In this document: positions 8,278 to 17,475 of the stretch, one piece after another | How positions within the stretch are numbered: the stretch's first letter is position 1 | Layout: each line of letters starts with the position of its first letter | Origin: Endoryza foliicola | GTDB taxonomy: Bacteria > Bacteroidota > Bacteroidia > Chitinophagales > Chitinophagaceae | Assembly: GCA_965226965.1 (NCBI GenBank) | Contig: OZ245715.1 | Span: forward strand, 3,472,001 to 3,536,000 | Direction of reading: 5' to 3' | Length of the DNA stretch: 64,000 bases | Notes under the pieces: generated by a model | The model's database searches: none | What the model was told of the DNA's origin: nothing | What the model saw: the letters and a program-made list of their open reading frames with translations, nothing else | Position numbers and translations under genes: made by a program

Positions 8278-10176
8278 TTATTTTACCTCTTCGAATTCTG
8301 CATCGGTTACATTCTCACCACCGGCTCCTGCATTAGCTTGAGCACCTTCAGCACCCGGAGTGGCTCCGGCAGCTTGAGAAGCTTTGTACAACTCTTCGCT
8401 AGCTGCTGTCCAAGCAGCATTCATTTCAGCTACAGCTGTATCAATACTAGCGAGGTCCTGTGATTTGTGCGCTTCTTTCAATTTATTGAGTGCGTTTTCG
8501 ATCGGAGCTTTTTTCTCAGCAGGGATCTTATCACCGTACTCTTTCAATTGCTTTTCAGTTTGGAAGATCAAGCTATCGGCTTGGTTAATTTTCTCAACAC
8601 GTTCTTTAGCTTCCTTATCGGTAGCTTCGTTGGCCTTAGCTTCGGCTTTCATGCGTTCTACCTCTTCTTTGCTTAAGCCGCTACCTGCTTCTATGCGAAT
8701 CTTCTGCTCTTTACCGGTTCCCTTGTCTTTCGCAGTTACATGCAAGATACCATTCGCATCAATATCGAAGATTACTTCAATTTGAGGCACACCGCGTGGA
8801 GCCGGAGGAATACCATCTAAGTTAAACATACCTAAGCTCTTGTTCTGATTGGCCATTGGACGCTCCCCTTGAAGTACATGAATTTGTACGCCGGGTTGAT
8901 TATCGCTGGCTGTTGAGAACACTTCAGACTTACGTGTAGGAATGGTTGTGTTAGAATCGATCAAGCGAGTCATTACACCACCCATGGTTTCAATACCCAA
9001 AGAAAGCGGAGTTACATCGAGCAACAACACATCCTTTACCTCGCCGGTCATAACTGCCCCTTGGATACCTGCACCGATTGCCACTACTTCATCGGGGTTT
9101 ACACTTCTATTCGGCTTTTTACCAAAGAATTTCTCAACAATCTCTTGCACTTTAGGAATACGAGTAGAACCACCAACCAAAATCACTTCATCAATTTGAG
9201 AAGCAGACATACCCGCGTCTTTCAGAGCTTGTTCACAAGGTTTCAAACAACGAGTAAACAAATTGTCGGCTAATTGCTCAAATTTTGCACGCGATAATTT
9301 CTTTACTAAGTGTTTAGGCACACCATCAATTGCGGTGATGTATGGTAAGTTGATCTCTGTTTCTGAAGAAGAACTCAATTCAATCTTTGCTTTCTCTGCA
9401 GCTTCCTTCAAACGTTGTAACGCCATAGGGTCTTTGCGCAGATCTACATTCTCTTCATTTTTAAATTCCTCTGCCAACCAGTCCATGATCACTTTATCAA
9501 AGTCGTCACCACCCAAGTGAGTATCACCGTTGGTACTTTTAACTTCGAACACGCCATCACCCAATTCCAGCACTGATACGTCGAAAGTACCACCACCCAA
9601 ATCGAATACGGCAATTTTTTGATCGTGTTTTCCTTTATCCAAACCATAGGCCAAAGCGGCTGCGGTTGGTTCGTTCACAATACGACGAACGGTTAAACCG
9701 GCAATTTCACCGGCTTCTTTAGTTGCCTGACGCTGCGCATCATTGAAATAAGCAGGTACCGTAATAACGGCTTCTGTTACTTCTTGCCCTAAGTAGTCTT
9801 CTGCTGTTTTCTTCATCTTTTGAAGAATCATCGCACTAATTTCTTGAGGCGTATACAAACGACCGTCGATGTCAATTCTAACTGTATTGTTGTCACCTTT
9901 GGCTACTATATAGCTCCAATGGCTGATTTCCTCGCTCACTTCATCAAAGCGGCGTCCCATAAAACGCTTCACGCTCATGATGGTATTCTGCGGGTTAGTA
10001 ATGGCCTGACGTTTTGCAGGATCTCCTACTTTACGCTCGCCATTTTTCAAAAATGCTACAACGGAAGGCGTGGTACGACGACCCTCATCGTTGGCAATTA
10101 CCACAGGTTCATTCCCTTCCATCACCGACACACAACTGTTGGTAGTTCCTAAGTCAATTCCTATTATCTTTCCCAT
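8278..10176 (-). CDS. dnaK: Chaperone DnaK (Hsp70)
   Basis: Hsp70 chaperone of 632 residues. The N-terminal phosphate loop IGIDLGTTNSCVSVMEG is followed by the ATPase motifs VPAYFNDAQRQATKEAG, VFDLGGGTFDVSVLELG and VILVGGSTRIPKVQ. The linker and substrate-binding start LLLDVTPLSLGIETMGG follow. The C-terminus is a Gly/Ala-rich stretch ending in TDAEFEEVK, the usual bacterial tail. Neither grpE nor dnaJ is adjacent. An inverted repeat at 10239-10265 and a -24/-12-like sequence at 10208-10223 lie upstream; which of these drives the gene is not settled. Confidence 0.98.
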   Translation of the reverse strand: MGKIIGIDLGTTNSCVSVMEGNEPVVIANDEGRRTTPSVVAFLKNGERKVGDPAKRQAITNPQNTIMSVKRFMGRRFDEVSEEISHWSYIVAKGDNNTVRIDIDGRLYTPQEISAMILQKMKKTAEDYLGQEVTEAVITVPAYFNDAQRQATKEAGEIAGLTVRRIVNEPTAAALAYGLDKGKHDQKIAVFDLGGGTFDVSVLELGDGVFEVKSTNGDTHLGGDDFDKVIMDWLAEEFKNEENVDLRKDPMALQRLKEAAEKAKIELSSSSETEINLPYITAIDGVPKHLVKKLSRAKFEQLADNLFTRCLKPCEQALKDAGMSASQIDEVILVGGSTRIPKVQEIVEKFFGKKPNRSVNPDEVVAIGAGIQGAVMTGEVKDVLLLDVTPLSLGIETMGGVMTRLIDSNTTIPTRKSEVFSTASDNQPGVQIHVLQGERPMANQNKSLGMFNLDGIPPAPRGVPQIEVIFDIDANGILHVTAKDKGTGKEQKIRIEAGSGLSKEEVERMKAEAKANEATDKEAKERVEKINQADSLIFQTEKQLKEYGDKIPAEKKAPIENALNKLKEAHKSQDLASIDTAVAEMNAAWTAASEELYKASQAAGATPGAEGAQANAGAGGENVTDAEFEEVK

Positions 10177-10207
10177 GATTGATGAATTTAATGTTCAGGT
10201 CTCTATT

Positions 10208-10223
10208 ATCAATCCTCGTGCCG
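10208..10223 (-). promoter_or_regulatory. Possible -24/-12 type promoter of dnaK
   Basis: Minus strand CGGCAC, five bases, TTGAT. This differs from the sigma-54 consensus TGGCAC-N5-TTGCA by the first base and the C of the GC doublet. The start would lie near 10198, 22 bases before the dnaK ATG. No TANNTTTG element is seen in this gap. Confidence 0.3.
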
Positions 10224-10238
10224 CTGCCGAAAATGCGC

Positions 10239-10265
10239 AAAAATGGCAGTCTATAGAGACTGCCA
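10239..10265 (-). terminator. Hairpin between amidohydrolase and dnaK
   Basis: Perfect nine-base inverted repeat TGGCAGTCT / AGACTGCCA with loop ATAG, followed on the minus strand by five T. It fits a terminator for the amidohydrolase gene, but its position just upstream of dnaK would also suit an operator. Confidence 0.65.
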
Positions 10266-10301
10266 CTGTCATATCTTTCGTAACTACTTGATTATTAATG
10301 A

Positions 10302-11630
10302 CTATTTGACTTTTTTGCCATGTTTAATTACAAGGTCAACTTTCTGTAATAGGTCAATATACCTGAGCACATCGCCTTTTACCGCAATGATGTCGGCGAA
10401 TTTTCCTTCACTTACTGTTCCAACCTTATCGTCTACACCCTGAAACACCGCCGGCCAATAGGTTGCTGCCCGAATGGCCAACATAGGATCTACCCCTAAT
10501 TCTCTTACCCAGATGTCCAATTCATTCCAAGTGCTCTGACTATGAAAGGTCATAGGAATTCCTGAGTCGGTGCCAATCATTAAAATAAGACCGGCTTCTT
10601 TTAGCTGAGTGAATTTTCGTCTAAGAGTGGGTTTGCGGTAGGCCGTTAATTGATTATAAGACAATTGAGAGGGTTTGGCAATTGACTGACGAATGTCTTT
10701 TACAATACTATCGGGTAACCCAACTTTCCAAGAAGGGTCATCCAAATGTTCTTGATTGTTACGCACATAGTCATAATTCCACAGACCTTGAATTGTAGGC
10801 GTCCAAAACAATTTGTTATTGGAATTGCCGGTTCTTTCTTTGATCATGTTCATGATATCTTCCGGATATTCAGGAGCCGTTGCCAAACCTGTATGTTCAA
10901 AATTATCGACCCCGGCTTTCAAGCCTCTTCTAATTTCTTCAGGTCGATGCGAATGGCCTACCACTTTCAGTTTCCACTTATGTGCTTCATCCACAACAGC
11001 CATTACTTCCTCCATGGTCATTTGATCTTGGTCGATCAGCTTTATACAATCTACACCAGCTTTTGCCAAGGTTTGAACCTTTGCTCGGGCATCTTCTACC
11101 CCATTCACTCCCCAACGAAATTGCTCGGTACCAGGGTAAGGAGCGTGTTGAATGAACGGTCCGCTAACATACAAAGTAGGTCCGTCTAGTTTTCCTTTAT
11201 TAATATCATCACGAATTCCAATTACATCTTCTAGGGGGCCACCCAAATCACGAGCACTGGTAACGCCTGCTAATAAGAGTTGCTTTGCACCGGCCGGCAT
11301 AATTACGGAGCGAAATAAAGGCGGGTATTTTTTGTCCCAATAAGTATAGTCAGAGTGACCATTAATCATAAGATGCACGTGCATATCCCAAAGTCCGGGT
11401 AATACACTCATCCCTTCCGTTGAAATGATTTCAGCGTCTTTTGGAATTTCAATTGAACCCACTTGCCCCACTTTCACAATCTTCTCGCCTTCAATAATGA
11501 TGACTGAGTTTTTAAGTGGTTCTCCGCCGAAGCCATCGATTAAAGTACCTCCTACAAGGGCTTTCTTTTTCTGTGCGATCAAAGAAATGGAAAACAGCAA
11601 CAGAAGCGTTGCCAAAATGGTCTTTCTCAT
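10302..11630 (-). CDS. Exported amidohydrolase (imidazolonepropionase-like)
   Basis: Metal-dependent amidohydrolase of 442 residues with an N-terminal signal peptide (MRKTILATLLLLFSISLIAQ), so it acts in the periplasm. The metal-binding GLWDMHVHL (HxH) is near residue 80, VVGHSHR near 225, the NFEHTGLA histidine near 245, and the catalytic aspartate lies in IGTDSGIPM near 358. These fit the imidazolonepropionase-like/prolidase-like exported group, which often acts on dipeptides or cyclic amides. The substrate is unknown. A second exported amidohydrolase is at 35056. It stands alone between an AT-rich repeat and a hairpin. Confidence 0.88.
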   Translation of the reverse strand: MRKTILATLLLLFSISLIAQKKKALVGGTLIDGFGGEPLKNSVIIIEGEKIVKVGQVGSIEIPKDAEIISTEGMSVLPGLWDMHVHLMINGHSDYTYWDKKYPPLFRSVIMPAGAKQLLLAGVTSARDLGGPLEDVIGIRDDINKGKLDGPTLYVSGPFIQHAPYPGTEQFRWGVNGVEDARAKVQTLAKAGVDCIKLIDQDQMTMEEVMAVVDEAHKWKLKVVGHSHRPEEIRRGLKAGVDNFEHTGLATAPEYPEDIMNMIKERTGNSNNKLFWTPTIQGLWNYDYVRNNQEHLDDPSWKVGLPDSIVKDIRQSIAKPSQLSYNQLTAYRKPTLRRKFTQLKEAGLILMIGTDSGIPMTFHSQSTWNELDIWVRELGVDPMLAIRAATYWPAVFQGVDDKVGTVSEGKFADIIAVKGDVLRYIDLLQKVDLVIKHGKKVK

Positions 11631-11671
11631 GTTAAGTTAGTTTTGGACTATTAAGTTAGAGAAAGAAGACC

Positions 11672-11700
11672 TATTAATTAATAATTAATAATTAATAATT
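11672..11700. repeat. AT-rich heptamer repeat, copy 2
   Basis: Almost perfect tandem array of AATTAAT units filling the gap between the amidohydrolase start and the GtrA-like stop. Same family as 8081 and 52437. Confidence 0.6.
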
Positions 11701-11702
11701 GG

Positions 11703-12182
11703 TTAGCTCGCGTCCTTTTTGAAAGTGATGTATTTCTGGGAGAAATAGCTCACCGTAACCACAATAGAAGTGGTGATCAATTGTGCCAGCAAGGCATTCA
11801 TATGGAGCATTTCGATCCAAACCTTTAGAAGCACATAATTTAAGAAAAGGCAGCTGATGAAGAAAACACTGTATCGGAAGAGTTGAATGCGACCTTTGAG
11901 AGTAGAACCAGTAAAAACAAGGTATTTGTTTAGAAGAAAGCCCAGTGGAAGATTCACACAAAAAGAAAGGAAGAGAGCGGCTGTGTGAGGCTTGAACGCA
12001 TAAAAGCCCAGATCGATGTCTATCCCCTTGAAAATAAAGGTATAAGAGAGCGCATACACCAACAATCCAATTATGGTATTTAGCCCACCCATTACAGCAT
12101 AGTAGTAGGTTTCAATGGGCATGAAACGCTTAAAAATTGGATAAAACAAATCTACAAATGATAAAAAACGACCTTTTTTCAT
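11703..12182 (-). CDS. GtrA-like membrane protein
   Basis: Small integral membrane protein of 159 residues with four predicted transmembrane segments: YYYAVMGGLNTIIGLLVYAL, a segment after PHTAALFLSF, VFFISCLFLNYVLL, and the last around LITTSIVVTVSYFSQKYITF. This is the GtrA/DPMS layout, whose members are thought to move lipid-linked sugars or aid cell-surface polysaccharide glycosylation. The ATG at 12182 is preferred; a TTG ten codons upstream at 12212 is possible but weak. No glycosyltransferase is adjacent, so its pathway is open. Confidence 0.82.
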   Translation of the reverse strand: MKKGRFLSFVDLFYPIFKRFMPIETYYYAVMGGLNTIIGLLVYALSYTFIFKGIDIDLGFYAFKPHTAALFLSFCVNLPLGFLLNKYLVFTGSTLKGRIQLFRYSVFFISCLFLNYVLLKVWIEMLHMNALLAQLITTSIVVTVSYFSQKYITFKKDAS

Positions 12183-12338
12183 AAAAACCTTGCGAAAATA
12201 GCTTTTTTTCAAAGGTCAATTCTCAATCAAAAAGTTATTAACATTTGACATAGGTCAAGAAAGGAATTTTTTTTGGTTAATATTAGAAAAAGGTTGAACT
12301 TGATCGAAGTTTAAACCCCTAAGCCAAACTGTACAAGG

Positions 12339-12361
12339 AGCTGTTCTTAAAAAGAGCAGCT
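12339..12361 (+). other. Orphan hairpin with T-rich tail
   Basis: Ten-base stem AGCTGTTCTT / AAGAGCAGCT (one G-U pair) with loop AAA, then TCTTGATTTTT. It looks like a terminator, but no plus-strand gene lies upstream. A shorter inverted repeat TTGAC/GTCAA is at 12245-12258. The region could hold a small RNA or leader of argS. Confidence 0.4.
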
Positions 12362-12391
12362 TCTTGATTTTTAGCCCTCCCCACATTGTAT

Positions 12392-12399
12392 TACTTTTG
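12392..12399 (+). promoter_or_regulatory. -7 element of argS
   Basis: TACTTTTG, an exact TANNTTTG, with TTTT at the -33 distance (12369-12372). Predicted start near 12405, leader about 12 bases. Confidence 0.5.
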
Positions 12400-12416
12400 C
12401 GCTTCAAATAGAATTT

Positions 12417-14192
12417 ATGGGAATTGTAGCTAGTATTCAATCGGCCGTTAGTAAAGTGCTTCATGATCAATTTCAAGTTTCCATTCCGGAGGCTCAAATA
12501 GCTGTGAACGAAACCAAACCTGAATTCGAAGGTGACTATACGGTAGTGTTGTTCAATTTTGTAAAGCAATTGAAAAAGGCCCCTGAACAATTGGGCCAAG
12601 AACTAGGCGACGCACTTACCAAAGCAGCACCCGATCTCTTCGAATCGTACAATGTGATCAAAGGCTTTCTCAACTTAAGCATTGCTGATAGTTACTGGAC
12701 ATCCCTCGTTGAAAAAGAAGCTGCCAATAAACTGTTTGGTACTGCTCCTGCTTCCGGAAAAAAAGTAATGGTTGAATATTCCTCCCCCAATACCAACAAA
12801 CCGCTGCATTTGGGCCATTTGAGAAACAATTTCCTCGGATGGAGCATTGCTCAGATCTATAAAATGAACGGTTACGAAGTTGCCAAAACCTGTATCTCAA
12901 ACGATCGTGGTATCCATATTTGCAAGAGCATGATCGCTTGGGAACGATTTGGAAACGGAGCAACTCCCGAATCAACAGGCATCAAAGGCGATCATTTGGT
13001 TGGTGACTACTATGTGATGTTTGGGGAAGAGTTGAAAAAGGAAGTAGCCGCTCTGGTTGAAAAAGGCATGAGCAAAGAAGAAGCTGAAAAATCTGCTCCT
13101 ATCCAACTAGCTGCTCAACAAATGTTGGTTGATTGGGAAGCCGGTAAACCTGAAGTAATTGAATTGTGGAAGAAAATGAACAGTTGGGTTTATTCAGGCT
13201 TTAAGGTTACTTATAAAAGAATTGGCAGTGATTTCGACAAACAATACTATGAAAGCGACACTTACCTGCTTGGAAAAGATATGGTGCAGCAAGGATTGGA
13301 AAAAGGTGTTTTCTTTCAAAAAGAAGACGGCAGTGTTTGGATTGATTTAACTGCTGATGGTTTGGATCAAAAGATTGTTCAAAGAAAAGATGGAACGGCT
13401 GTATACATTACACAAGACATCGGTCTCGCTGATCTCAAACAAAAAGAATTTGGCTCAGACATCTCCATTTATGTTGTTGGAGATGAGCAAAACTACCACT
13501 TCAAAGTACTCAAATTGATTTGTGAGAAATTAGGGTTGAAAGGGGCTGAAGGCATATACCATTTAAGTTATGGCATGGTGGAACTTCCAACGGGAAGAAT
13601 GAAAACCAGAGAGGGTACTGTTGTAGATGCCGATGACATTGTTGATGAAATGGAATCGATTGCAGCAAAGCTCACTGAGGAATTGGGCAAGGTAAACGAT
13701 TTCACAGAAGAAGAACGCAAAGAACTGTACCACACGCTTGGTATGGGTGCGTTAAAATTCTTCTTGCTTCGCGTTGATCCGAAAAAGCGCATGATCTTCA
13801 ATCCTGAGGAGTCAATCGATTTCCATGGATTTACAGGGCCTTTCATTCAATTCAGTCATGCCAGGGCAAAATCTATTTTAAGAAAAGAGCAACCTAGTTT
13901 CTCGAAAATAACCGTTGCATCTCTGCACAAACAAGAAAAGCAATTAATCATTGAATTGGAGAAATATCCGAGTATTCTTGCCGATGCCTGCAAAGAAATG
14001 AACCCGTCTGTGATTTCCAATTACGTGTTTAAATTGGCGCAGAGTTTCAACTCCTTTGTTACGGAATGCAGGGTTTTAACGGCTGAAACACCGGAGCAAA
14101 AAGAATTGAGATTGCAATTGTGTTCTTTTAGTGTTCACGTAATTTCAACTGCCATGAACGCTTTGGGAATTGCGGTGCCAGACCGCATGTAA
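12417..14192 (+). CDS. argS: Arginyl-tRNA synthetase
   Basis: Class I aminoacyl-tRNA synthetase charging tRNA-Arg, 591 residues, a normal length. The N-terminal additional domain spans about residues 1-100. The class I signature is SSPNTNKPLHLGHLRNN (HIGH equivalent HLGH). The catalytic loop is GRMKTREGTVV, in place of KMSKS as is usual for ArgS. The anticodon-binding domain (DALR type) is at the C-terminus, ending NALGIAVPDRM, which is characteristic. It is monocistronic and converges on the TPR gene. Confidence 0.97.
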   Translation: MGIVASIQSAVSKVLHDQFQVSIPEAQIAVNETKPEFEGDYTVVLFNFVKQLKKAPEQLGQELGDALTKAAPDLFESYNVIKGFLNLSIADSYWTSLVEKEAANKLFGTAPASGKKVMVEYSSPNTNKPLHLGHLRNNFLGWSIAQIYKMNGYEVAKTCISNDRGIHICKSMIAWERFGNGATPESTGIKGDHLVGDYYVMFGEELKKEVAALVEKGMSKEEAEKSAPIQLAAQQMLVDWEAGKPEVIELWKKMNSWVYSGFKVTYKRIGSDFDKQYYESDTYLLGKDMVQQGLEKGVFFQKEDGSVWIDLTADGLDQKIVQRKDGTAVYITQDIGLADLKQKEFGSDISIYVVGDEQNYHFKVLKLICEKLGLKGAEGIYHLSYGMVELPTGRMKTREGTVVDADDIVDEMESIAAKLTEELGKVNDFTEEERKELYHTLGMGALKFFLLRVDPKKRMIFNPEESIDFHGFTGPFIQFSHARAKSILRKEQPSFSKITVASLHKQEKQLIIELEKYPSILADACKEMNPSVISNYVFKLAQSFNSFVTECRVLTAETPEQKELRLQLCSFSVHVISTAMNALGIAVPDRM

Positions 14193-14231
14193 CCGTTATG
14201 TAGAAGGGGAATCGTTTTTAGCTTTAGGAGC

Positions 14232-15263
14232 CTATAGGCCATTGGGCAATTTCTTTTCTTCTTTCAATTTTCGCAAAGAAGGATCCATTTCAATGGCTTT
14301 GTCACAGAGTTGATTTCCTTTCGCGGTATCGCCTTTTTTCTGATAGCACATACCAATCATGTACAATGCATTGGCGTTCTTTTTATCGACTTCTAAAATA
14401 CGATCCCAATATTCAATAGCGGAGTCGTATTTTTTGCCTTTATAGTAAGCTTCTGCAATACTGTAAAGTAATTCCGGATCGGAAGGTCTACGCTCTAATA
14501 CCTGAATAAGCATTTCAACTCCTTTTCCTAAATTTCCGGTATTGAGATAAGCTGTTGCTAAATTTTCGAGATAATCGTTGGTTTTCTTGTACCCATTTTG
14601 CCCGGCTTTTTCGATCCAATACAATGCTTTTTTATCGTCGGGAACTGCGTACCATGCAAGCCCCGCCTCATACATCCAAGTGGCATTAGAGCTATCCATA
14701 GCCAAAGCTTGATCGAAACAGCCTGCTGCGCGTTTATAATTGTGCATTTCCATGAAGCTGCGCCCCGCTATGTATACAATTTCCGGGTTGTTAGCCGTCT
14801 CTTTAAAAGCGGCCTCGCAATATTTAATGGCTTCAGCATAAAATTGCAATTCATATTGACTGCGAGCGATGAGCCAGTTCCATCCGGAGCCATATTTTGC
14901 TGCTTGCAATTGTTTGGCAACTTTAATGGCATCTTCGTATTTTCTAAGATTGAAGGAAAGTTGAGCGATTTGCTCTAATACTACGTTGTTATTTGACTGA
15001 AGAGAGTCGGCCTTCTTGAATTTGTAATAGGCTTCTTGATACCTTCTTTGTTCCAACAACACATTGCCCCATTCGATATGGGTTTCTACTTTTTCAGTAT
15101 TGAAACCGTAACTTTTTTGAAAAGCTTTTTCCGCTTCTCTGTAGCGCTTGGCTGCTTTTTCTTCCATCCCTTTGTCGTAATAAAAAACAGCGCTATCGGT
15201 TGTTTGAGCAAACAATCCTTTTGCAACTAAGCTGCACATCATCAAAAAAGCCAGTGGTTTCAT
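14232..15263 (-). CDS. Exported tetratricopeptide-repeat protein
   Basis: Protein of 343 residues with a signal peptide (cleavage probably after GLFAQ) and about eight TPR units covering most of the mature chain, for example ETHIEWGNVLLEQRRYQEAY and AEAYYKGKKYDSAIEYWDRI. No enzymatic domain is seen, so it is probably a periplasmic scaffold or protein-binding factor. It starts 26 bases after glgB and is likely co-transcribed with it, although nothing in the protein itself points to glycogen. Confidence 0.85.
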   Translation of the reverse strand: MKPLAFLMMCSLVAKGLFAQTTDSAVFYYDKGMEEKAAKRYREAEKAFQKSYGFNTEKVETHIEWGNVLLEQRRYQEAYYKFKKADSLQSNNNVVLEQIAQLSFNLRKYEDAIKVAKQLQAAKYGSGWNWLIARSQYELQFYAEAIKYCEAAFKETANNPEIVYIAGRSFMEMHNYKRAAGCFDQALAMDSSNATWMYEAGLAWYAVPDDKKALYWIEKAGQNGYKKTNDYLENLATAYLNTGNLGKGVEMLIQVLERRPSDPELLYSIAEAYYKGKKYDSAIEYWDRILEVDKKNANALYMIGMCYQKKGDTAKGNQLCDKAIEMDPSLRKLKEEKKLPNGL

Positions 15264-15289
15264 AAAACTATATTGGATACGGAGTGGAA

Positions 15290-17338
15290 TTATTTCAGAA
15301 TAATAGCTCCCAACGGTGGTAAATGCAAGTTTATTTCATAGATATTTTCATTTTTATCCACCAAATTGGTTTCAATTTCGGGATTAAAGGTATCACCGGT
15401 TCCCCAATAGTCTCGTGAATCGCTGTTAAACAACTCTTTCCATTGTTTTTTGTCTTTTGCATACACTTTCCAATCCCTCCGAGCCAAAGGTGTCATATTC
15501 AAAACAATTAACAAATCATCATCAGACTTTTTAGCTTTTCTTCGGAATACGATCACAGAATCATCCCGATGATTGAGGTCTACCCATTCAAATCCATATA
15601 TCGTAAACTGGTTTTCGTGCAATGCCGGCTCTGAGCTGAGCAGCTTATTCAAATCGCGCACACAATCTTTTAGCCCTTGATGCGGCTCAAATTGTAATAA
15701 TTCCCAAGGAAGTTCCGACTTGTAATTCCATTCGGAAGTAGACCCAAACTCATCGCCCATAAACAGCAATTTTCCTCCCGGATGGCAAAACATATAACTA
15801 TACAACAGTCGGAGGTTGGCAAACTTTTGCCACTCATCTCCTGGCATTTTATAGATCATTGGGCTCTTGCCGTGCACTACTTCATCGTGACTCAATGGAA
15901 GCATAAAATTTTCATCATAGTAGTACATCATACTAAAAGAAAACTTGTTCTGATGAAACTTACGGTAAAGAGGGTCTAGTTTAAAATAGTCTAAGGTATC
16001 ATGCATCCATCCCATCATCCATTTCATTCCAAAGCCCAGTCCGCCGGCATAGGTAGGCTTGGAAACCCCCGGCCAGTCGGTTGCTTCTTCTGCTATGGTT
16101 TGAACATCGGGGAAATCGCGAAACACCATTTCATTCATATCCTTTATAAAAGCAATGGCCTCCAAATTACCATCCCCACCAAACTCATTTGGTTCCCATT
16201 GACCGGACTGACGAGAGTAATTGAGCTTTAACATTGAGCTTACCGCATCTACTCGAATGCCATCAATATGATATTTATCGAACCAATAACGGGCGCTACT
16301 AATCAGGAAAGATTTCACTTCTCCCCTTTTATAATTGAAGATGTAACTATTCCAATCGGGGTGAAATCCCTTTCTCATATCCGCATATTCATAGGTGTGA
16401 GTTCCATCGAACATGAATAACCCATGGGCATCGTAAGGGAAATGGGACGGCACCCAATCCAATATCACTCCAATTCCTTCTTCGTGAAAGGCATTCACCA
16501 ATTCCATAAATTGCTGCGGATCACCATAACGAGAAGTTGGTGCGAAATATCCTGTTCCTTGATAGCCCCAAGAGCCGTCGAACGGATGTTCCATTATTGG
16601 AAGCAGTTCTACATGCGTAAAGCCCATTCCCTTTACATAGGGAACGAGGTGCTCTCGGAATTGATCGTACGTATTATAACTTTCTTCATCGTGTTTATTG
16701 GGTCGCATCCAACTAGCTAAATGCACTTCATATACCGACCATGGAGCTTCCAAAGAGTTGTGATTTTTTCGCTTGCCCATCCAAGTGGTATCTTTCCATT
16801 CATAACTTAAATCCCATGTTATGGAAGCTGTTAAAGGTCTTTTCTCCCAGAAATTTGCGAAAGGATCTCCCTTATCCTGTTTCTTCCCCTTAAACCCATG
16901 AATATGGTATTTATACACTTCACCTTTTCCCATATCCGGAATAAACCCCTCCCAAATACCCGAACTGTCTTGTCGAACAAAAAGTGGGTGAGTGGTATTA
17001 TCCCAGTCGTTGAAATTTCCGATAACCGAAATAAAGGTTGCATTGGGTGCCCAAACAGCAAAATAATAACCGTTTCTACCCAGAACCGTCAATTGTTTTG
17101 AACCAAACAATTCGTATAACCGATAATGCGTTCCATTTTGAAAATTCACTACATCTTCATCGCTGAATAGAGAATAATTCCATACGGGCTTTGTAGTATC
17201 TACAAAGAAACGTTCCTCATATGGCAAATTACCTTGATTTGATGCTGCACCGCTCATACTATTTTCCTCCTTACCGTTGGTAACATTCTTTTTATTTGTT
17301 GAAGATTTTGTTGTGGATTTTTTCTTAGGCTGCGTCAT
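15290..17338 (-). CDS. glgB: 1,4-alpha-glucan branching enzyme
   Basis: GH13 branching enzyme, 682 residues, that makes alpha-1,6 branches in glycogen. A lysine/serine/threonine-rich tail of about 35 residues comes first, then a CBM48-like domain (YYFAVWAPNATFISVIGNFN), then the catalytic barrel. Nucleophile Asp364 lies in GIRVDAVSSM, the acid Glu in TIAEEATDWPG, and the third acid in LPLSHDEVVHGK. The C-terminal beta domain is complete. The size and layout resemble the eukaryote-like branching enzymes of Bacteroidota rather than the longer E. coli form. It is first in a pair with the TPR gene and divergent from the receptor gene. Confidence 0.95.
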   Translation of the reverse strand: MTQPKKKSTTKSSTNKKNVTNGKEENSMSGAASNQGNLPYEERFFVDTTKPVWNYSLFSDEDVVNFQNGTHYRLYELFGSKQLTVLGRNGYYFAVWAPNATFISVIGNFNDWDNTTHPLFVRQDSSGIWEGFIPDMGKGEVYKYHIHGFKGKKQDKGDPFANFWEKRPLTASITWDLSYEWKDTTWMGKRKNHNSLEAPWSVYEVHLASWMRPNKHDEESYNTYDQFREHLVPYVKGMGFTHVELLPIMEHPFDGSWGYQGTGYFAPTSRYGDPQQFMELVNAFHEEGIGVILDWVPSHFPYDAHGLFMFDGTHTYEYADMRKGFHPDWNSYIFNYKRGEVKSFLISSARYWFDKYHIDGIRVDAVSSMLKLNYSRQSGQWEPNEFGGDGNLEAIAFIKDMNEMVFRDFPDVQTIAEEATDWPGVSKPTYAGGLGFGMKWMMGWMHDTLDYFKLDPLYRKFHQNKFSFSMMYYYDENFMLPLSHDEVVHGKSPMIYKMPGDEWQKFANLRLLYSYMFCHPGGKLLFMGDEFGSTSEWNYKSELPWELLQFEPHQGLKDCVRDLNKLLSSEPALHENQFTIYGFEWVDLNHRDDSVIVFRRKAKKSDDDLLIVLNMTPLARRDWKVYAKDKKQWKELFNSDSRDYWGTGDTFNPEIETNLVDKNENIYEINLHLPPLGAIILK

Positions 17339-17475
17339 AAAACAATCGATTTAACCCAAAACAGGTGAACAGTTTAACGAAATATTAAGTTGGCATTTAA
17401 ATATACGTTATTCTTTTTACAGAATTTCGAAAAGTATAGCAGCTAGCCTAAACCTTTTTATAACCAAATAGCACC

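Noticed and set aside
10746..11189. Open reading frame of 147 codons on the plus strand
   Set aside because: Antisense to the amidohydrolase gene, which has intact motifs on the other strand.
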